A stretch of 33,327 bases of DNA from a virus. Positions 30,461 to 33,327 of the stretch are shown piece by piece. The notes beneath the pieces were generated by a model. It saw nothing but the letters and a program-made list of their open reading frames with translations, ran no database searches and was not told where the DNA came from. Location of the stretch: the IMG/VR virus record IMGVR_UViG_3300013005_006089, positions 1-33,327 of that record; one strand, given 5' to 3'. The translations under genes and the position numbers were made by a program. Every line of letters starts with the position of its first letter. Position 1 is the stretch's first letter.

Positions 30461-31369
30461 TTAAGCGACTTTGCGCCTTTTGGCCTTAGGATTGAGGCGA
30501 TAGCGATGGCTCGCCGCGTCCTTGAGGATCACTGCCACCTCTCCATCGTAGCCGGGATGGGCTGTTTTCCTGGACAGGTTGTTCAAGGCTTGCCAGACAT
30601 TCTGGGTGATGCCTTCTCGGCCCTTCCCCCCAGAATACTTATATCCTGACTTGATCACAAGATCGGTGATCTCGCTCAACTTCAGACCATCTCGTCCTCG
30701 GCTCTTCTGGAGGATGGCCACAGTAAGGGCTGTCATCGGCAGTCCGGCGAGGGATTCCTTCGATTGCTTGGGAGCCTTCGTCTTCTTGCCCTTGTGTTCC
30801 GCCATCGTGGCTCTGATGATGGAAACAAGGCTCGGATTCAAATCGACCTTGTAGGTCTTGAGAGCATAGTCTACAATGTCCTTGTTCTTGCACTCCATTC
30901 CGTGCTTTTCAAAGTACTTGCGGATCATCTCCGACTTGTTGACACCCTCAACCCTGCCGGGCTTGACGGCCTCCTTCGTCGCCTTCGCCTTTCCTCCCTT
31001 ATGCTCCGCCATTGTTCCTCTGATAATGGAAACAAGGCTCGGGTTCAGTTTGATCTTGTAGGTCTTGAGAGCATAGTCTACAATGTCCTTGTTCTTGCAC
31101 TCCATTCCGTGCTTTTCAAAGTACTTGCGGATCATCTCCGACTTGTTCAATTCTTCGGCCTTTTCTGTTGTTGGTGCCGCCTCCTCGACCTCAGGAGCGG
31201 CGACCTCCTCAACCTCAAGAGCTGCGACCTCGGAAGCCGTCTTTGTGGATTCCTCCACGGCCGGAGCTTGTTCCGCAGTTGTAAAACTATCCTTGATGGC
31301 TTTAACAATGGCATTGACCTTGGCAACCGACTTCTCAAGGGCCTCGAACGACTTTTCAATAGCAGTCAT
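30461..31369 (-). CDS. Repeat-domain, DNA-binding-like protein
   Basis: 302 aa. Residues 1 to ~72 are helical then Ala/Glu-rich. Two near-identical ~52-residue domains follow (~74-126 and ~143-195), each NKSEMIRKYFEKHGMECKNK … LNPSLVSIIR.TMAEHKG, with Lys-rich linkers (KAKATKE, KKTKAPK). Residues ~208-295 form another helix-turn-helix/winged-helix-like unit (MTALTVAILQKSRG, LSEITDLVIKSGYKYSGG, VWQALNNLSRK, HRYRLNP) and the end is KAKRRKVA. The layout resembles histone-H1-like or regulator proteins common in Planctomycetes; the resemblance is from memory. A role in DNA condensation or gene control is inferred. Own promoter, structured leader and terminator make it a single-gene unit. Confidence 0.75.
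   Translation of the reverse strand: MTAIEKSFEALEKSVAKVNAIVKAIKDSFTTAEQAPAVEESTKTASEVAALEVEEVAAPEVEEAAPTTEKAEELNKSEMIRKYFEKHGMECKNKDIVDYALKTYKIKLNPSLVSIIRGTMAEHKGGKAKATKEAVKPGRVEGVNKSEMIRKYFEKHGMECKNKDIVDYALKTYKVDLNPSLVSIIRATMAEHKGKKTKAPKQSKESLAGLPMTALTVAILQKSRGRDGLKLSEITDLVIKSGYKYSGGKGREGITQNVWQALNNLSRKTAHPGYDGEVAVILKDAASHRYRLNPKAKRRKVA
30848..30940 (-). repeat. 93-bp exact direct repeat, copy 2 (inside repeat-domain gene)
   Basis: Identical to 31055-31147, offset 207 bp (69 codons). It codes most of the second NKSEMIRKYF domain; similarity continues on both sides with substitutions. Confidence 0.95.
31055..31147 (-). repeat. 93-bp exact direct repeat, copy 1 (inside repeat-domain gene)
   Basis: Identical to 30848-30940 over 93 bases without even silent changes, while the flanking parts of the two domains differ at several codons. 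Confidence 0.95.
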
Positions 31370-31398
31370 GATCTCTCTTCTCTCTTATACCGGCCCGT

Positions 31399-31454
31399 TG
31401 TTTGAAGGCGGATCTGAGGCGGGCCAGCCCCGGATCCGCACGATATTTCAAACA
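31399..31454 (-). promoter_or_regulatory. Structured 5' leader of the repeat-domain gene
   Basis: In the predicted transcript, TGTTTGAA (31447-31454) pairs with TTCAAACA (31399-31406), and inside that GCGGATC (31433-31439) pairs with GATCCGC (31408-31414), enclosing a G/C-rich loop. The stem ends about 30 bases before the ATG at 31369. No known riboswitch is recognised; it could be a protein- or CsrA-binding leader or a stability element. Confidence 0.5.
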
Positions 31455-31481
31455 CTCCGTTGCTTAACCGTCTCCAATTTG

Positions 31482-31509
31482 ACTATACGCAGCAGCTTTC
31501 AGATGTCAA
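31482..31509 (-). promoter_or_regulatory. Sigma70-type promoter for the repeat-domain gene
   Basis: Minus strand: TTGACA (31504-31509), 16-base spacer, TATAGT (31482-31487). The -35 is perfect and the -10 differs at one position. Predicted start is near 31475, giving a leader of about 105 bases. Confidence 0.8.
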
Positions 31510-31614
31510 TTTTTTTGTTCGGATTTTTTCATGTTTTGCCCGCAAGTGTTTGCGGACAAAGAGTTTGCGTCTTTGGGATGCTTTAATTTCTGTCGGGAAA
31601 ACCATGGAATCTTG

Positions 31615-31643
31615 TGGAAAAAATTATCTCTGATCGCTACTAT
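31615..31643 (+). promoter_or_regulatory. Weak promoter candidate before csrA
   Basis: TGGAAA (31615-31620), 17-base spacer, TACTAT (31638-31643); four of six matches in each box. It is the best plus-strand candidate I find in the gap. Confidence 0.3.
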
Positions 31644-31722
31644 AGGTTGCGGTGATTGATGTGGAAAACCGAATTTTCACTGCCGCTTTATCTGTTTGGC
31701 ATGGAACTGAAAGGAGACTTAT

Positions 31723-31908
31723 ATGCTAGTTTTGAGTAGGAAGAAGGATGAGACAATCATAATGAGGATTCCTGGGCACGAGGACATCAAGCTCACGGTT
31801 GTCCGGATTGACAACTTGAATAAGGTCAGGATAGGCGTAGAGGCCGACAAGGATGTGGTCATCCTCCGGTCTGAATTGGACGCCAAAAAGCAGGTCCAAA
31901 ACTTCTAG
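31723..31908 (+). CDS. csrA: CsrA/RsmA-type RNA-binding translational regulator
   Basis: 61 aa, the typical CsrA length. MLVLSRKKDETI at the N-terminus, VVRIDNLNKVRIGVEADKDVVILRSEL in the middle and a short polar helix at the end align with CsrA throughout. Leu 4 and the Arg after the last strand (VVILRSEL), both needed for binding GGA motifs in RNA, are kept. CsrA dimers bind ANGGA sequences near ribosome sites and repress or stabilise mRNAs. AAAGGAGA stands seven bases before ATG 31723, and an ATGGA lies ten bases upstream of it, so self-regulation is possible. It is followed by the ligase-like gene with a 56-base gap. Confidence 0.95.
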   Translation: MLVLSRKKDETIIMRIPGHEDIKLTVVRIDNLNKVRIGVEADKDVVILRSELDAKKQVQNF

Positions 31909-31943
31909 GAAGTTGCTTTACAAGGAAGGGTTCGGGAGTCTAT

Positions 31944-31959
31944 ATTCCTCACAAGGAAT
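31944..31959 (+). promoter_or_regulatory. Hairpin enclosing the ribosome site of the ligase-like gene
   Basis: ATTCCT-CACA-AGGAAT, a perfect 6-bp stem whose 3' arm is the AAGGAA Shine-Dalgarno site of ATG 31965. It could limit translation until opened by a ribosome or an RNA-binding protein such as the CsrA encoded just upstream. Confidence 0.5.
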
Positions 31960-31964
31960 CAGAC

Positions 31965-32606
31965 ATGCCCGTACTCTACCCGCCTCACCCTTCGTGCAAG
32001 ATATCCCCCAGCAGTCTGGGGAAGTATGAAAGTGCTGGCGGGTGGCTTGCCCAGAGGAAGTTTAACGGAACCCATATCCTCATCCACATATCCATGGATA
32101 GGAAGGTTTCCATACTGACTCGGCATGGAACTGCTCCGAAGTTATTTTCGCTTACGAAGTCACATATATCCCAGATATTGTCCTTGAATCTGGAGGACGG
32201 CAAGGAATATTGGCTTGACGGCGAACTTTTGGATCACAAAACCAAAAGCAAAAAGTACAAGGGCAAAATTGTGCTTTTTGATGTGCTTCATGCTGGCCAA
32301 TATTTGATCAAAAAGTTGAACCAATTGCAGCGGATTCAGCTTCTTTCTGAAATTTGCCGCCACCCAAAAGATTTAGAGCCCAATGAGGGAATAGCATTGA
32401 GGGTGACGGACGATATTTGGATGGCGGAAACTTGGTCTTCGGATTTCAAGGCCCATTTTGAACGATTCATCCATCTTGATGAAATTGAGGGTCTCGTTCT
32501 TCGAAAGTCCAAGTCTTTTATAGACAACCTTGGACAGAAGGAGTACGATGTTTCCTGGATCGTCAGGGTGAGGAAACCGCACCCGGGAGGAATCTACAAC
32601 CAATAA
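31965..32606 (+). CDS. ATP-dependent ligase-like nucleotidyltransferase (domain only)
   Basis: 213 aa. AQRKFNGTHILI (29-40) fits motif I with Lys 32 as the adenylated residue (KxNG instead of the usual KxDG), TRHG is the motif Ia/nearby Arg, YWLDGELLD (82-90) is motif III, IVLFDVLHAG a motif IIIa equivalent, IEGLVLRKSKS (174-184) motif IV and WIVRVRKPHPGG (198-209) motif V. The chain stops there, so it lacks the OB-fold of normal DNA ligases. It may join DNA or RNA ends with a partner protein, or be an RNA-ligase-like repair enzyme. The ribosome site AAGGAA lies in a small hairpin. Probably in one transcript with csrA. Confidence 0.8.
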   Translation: MPVLYPPHPSCKISPSSLGKYESAGGWLAQRKFNGTHILIHISMDRKVSILTRHGTAPKLFSLTKSHISQILSLNLEDGKEYWLDGELLDHKTKSKKYKGKIVLFDVLHAGQYLIKKLNQLQRIQLLSEICRHPKDLEPNEGIALRVTDDIWMAETWSSDFKAHFERFIHLDEIEGLVLRKSKSFIDNLGQKEYDVSWIVRVRKPHPGGIYNQ

Positions 32607-32610
32607 AGAC

Positions 32611-32638
32611 TTGACAGCCCGAAAACGCACGATAGAAT
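32611..32638 (+). promoter_or_regulatory. Sigma70-type promoter before the ParB-like gene
   Basis: TTGACA (32611-32616), 16-base spacer, TAGAAT (32633-32638). Same spacer length as the promoter at 31482-31509. Predicted start is near 32645, only a few bases before the hairpin at 32650. Confidence 0.8.
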
Positions 32639-32649
32639 GTCGCCTTCAA

Positions 32650-32691
32650 CCCCTTCAAGGACGGACGGGTATGTCCGTTCGGGGGGTTTTT
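32650..32691 (+). terminator. Terminator-like hairpin directly after the promoter
   Basis: GGACGGAC (32659-32666) pairs with GTCCGTTC (32673-32680) with one G-T pair, closed by CCCC (32650-32653) with GGGG (32681-32684) across a bulge, then TTTTT at 32687-32691. It can end the csrA-ligase transcript, and it also lies in the leader of the ParB-like gene, where it would act as an attenuator or make a ~45-base RNA. Confidence 0.7.
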
Positions 32692-32721
32692 CCTTGGTCT
32701 TTTTAGCACGGAGGTATCTCT

Positions 32722-33327
32722 ATGACCACCACGACAAGCAAAATCCTGTCCCTCTTCGGTGATGAAATCCAGCATCTTCATGGAAACCTGTTCAGGGTTA
32801 AGAGGGAAAAAATCAAGCTCGCCAAGTCCGGTCTGAGCGTTAAAGACGGCGAACTTGTTTATGGCAACCCGAGATGGTTTACGAACGAGAAGGGTCAGCC
32901 TGAGGCCAAGGGCATTGAAAAGTCCAAGATGGAGGAGTTGGCAAACTCAATCCAGGACGAGGGGTTGGAGAACCCCATCAGGCTCAGGGTGATGGAAGGA
33001 AAAAAGAACTTTCTTGAGGTCGTGAACGGCGAGCGAAGGTTTCGTTGTTTGGCCGACATCTGCGAGAAAAATCTTTCTTGCTATGATCCGGAAACCAACG
33101 TGCAAAGGCCCGCAGCCGATTTGTACGAATGGGTTGATTGTCGAATTGAATTCATGGATGACAAGACGGCCCTCAGGGTCGCTCTTAAGCCCAACGAGAC
33201 GAGCGAGATTATCGGCGATCTTGCGAATCTGAATGTCGTCAAAATTCTCCGGGACTCTGGGTTTGACGATCAAGATATTTTGAAGTCCACCGGGAAGTCG
33301 ATCAGTTGGTTGCGCGAGACCGAGAAG
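32722..33327 (+). CDS. ParB-like (ParB/Srx N-terminal domain) protein, 3' end outside window
   Basis: 202 visible residues from ATG 32722, which has GGAGG eight bases before; the frame is open to the window end. GIEKSKMEELANSIQDEGLENPI (around residues 72-94) then LRVMEGKKNFLEVVNGERRFR (the GERRFR box, ~114-119) mark the ParB/sulfiredoxin-type domain, which in modern ParB proteins binds CTP. A long acidic stretch and helical segment follow (DILKSTGKSISWLRETEK), the start of a probable helix-turn-helix. Phage members act in partition, as transcription regulators or as DNases. It is the first gene after a strong promoter and a hairpin. Confidence 0.8.
   Translation, partial: MTTTTSKILSLFGDEIQHLHGNLFRVKREKIKLAKSGLSVKDGELVYGNPRWFTNEKGQPEAKGIEKSKMEELANSIQDEGLENPIRLRVMEGKKNFLEVVNGERRFRCLADICEKNLSCYDPETNVQRPAADLYEWVDCRIEFMDDKTALRVALKPNETSEIIGDLANLNVVKILRDSGFDDQDILKSTGKSISWLRETEK

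Larger units (their letters stand above)
31370..31722. other. 353-bp divergent regulatory region
   Basis: This is the longest gene-free stretch in the window. It holds, from left to right, the leader of the repeat-domain gene with a long inverted repeat, a near-consensus minus-strand promoter, a short hairpin (CCGCAA-GTGT-TTGCGG, 31540-31555) without a T-run, a weak plus-strand promoter candidate and the csrA ribosome site. No further coding region is convincing. Confidence 0.7.

Noticed and set aside
31540-31555. CCGCAA-GTGT-TTGCGG hairpin as a terminator
   Set aside because: Short stem and no T-run on either strand, with no gene ending nearby.
30764-31586. Plus-strand ORFs of 213 and 167 aa opposite the repeat-domain gene
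   Set aside because: Their repeats are shadows of the 93-bp duplication; promoter, leader and terminator all match the minus-strand gene.
1-33327. tRNA or rRNA genes
   Set aside because: No cloverleaf with an acceptable T-arm and no rRNA-like stretch was noticed in the gaps; a covariance search would be needed to exclude them fully.

Overview
The window reads as part of a large tailed-bacteriophage genome, or possibly a phage-derived element. The case for a phage: a short protein of the phage-type 'RFEEYISR…KKFAVYVK…FRARHKC' family, an early phage-type 134-aa protein, a Dda/RecD-like helicase, orphan C5 methyltransferases, an HNH nuclease, a ligase-like nucleotidyltransferase, a ParB-like protein and several tiny ORFs. 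There are no housekeeping, ribosomal or tRNA genes. Translation signals are bacterial (AAGGAGG-type sites, many ATGA/GTGA overlaps, TTG/GTG starts). The host is unknown. A repeated helical domain at 30.5-31.4 kb reminds me of proteins common in Planctomycetes, which is only a hint.

Layout. 1-591 is the 3' end of a Thr-Pro/poly-Ser/Cys-rich surface-type protein, coupled to a glycosyltransferase (591-1757). 1669-3732 (-) holds HNH, UDP-galactopyranose mutase and a small cupin-like protein. 3768-4358 (+) is a phage-type protein. 4545-9589 holds a GT-FkbM fusion (+), a carbamoyltransferase and a methyltransferase (-), and a GT90 enzyme (+). 9598-13183 (-) holds a methyltransferase, two GT-A enzymes and a WbsX-like protein. 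13205-17371 (+) holds three glycosyltransferases and a second carbamoyltransferase. 17368-23437 (-) is one tight run: two C5 DNA methyltransferases, helicase, GT, radical SAM, GT and sulfotransferase. 23546-24032 (+) holds two small genes ending at a strong terminator. 24034-24273 (-) is a small membrane protein. 24383-28591 (+) is a four-gene GT operon ending in an HtrL-FkbM fusion. 28647-30382 (-) holds two tiny proteins, a GT2 and a phage-type protein. 30461-31369 (-) is a repeat-domain DNA-binding-like protein with a consensus promoter and a structured leader. 31723 to the end (+) holds csrA, a ligase-like protein and a ParB-like protein that runs off the window.

The dominant theme is glycan chemistry. 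About twenty genes encode glycosyltransferases from many unrelated families, plus sugar-nucleotide (Glf), carbamoyl, methyl, sulfo and radical-SAM tailoring functions. They could build a decorated glycan on a virion protein (the Ser/Thr-rich protein at the left edge is an obvious candidate acceptor), remodel the host surface, or in part modify DNA together with the two C5 methyltransferases. The sequence cannot decide between these. The segment from about 10.7 to 20.1 kb is clearly richer in A+T than its flanks, suggesting a separately acquired cassette. The right end is regulatory: csrA, two near-consensus sigma70-type promoters, and a promoter followed at once by a terminator-like hairpin.
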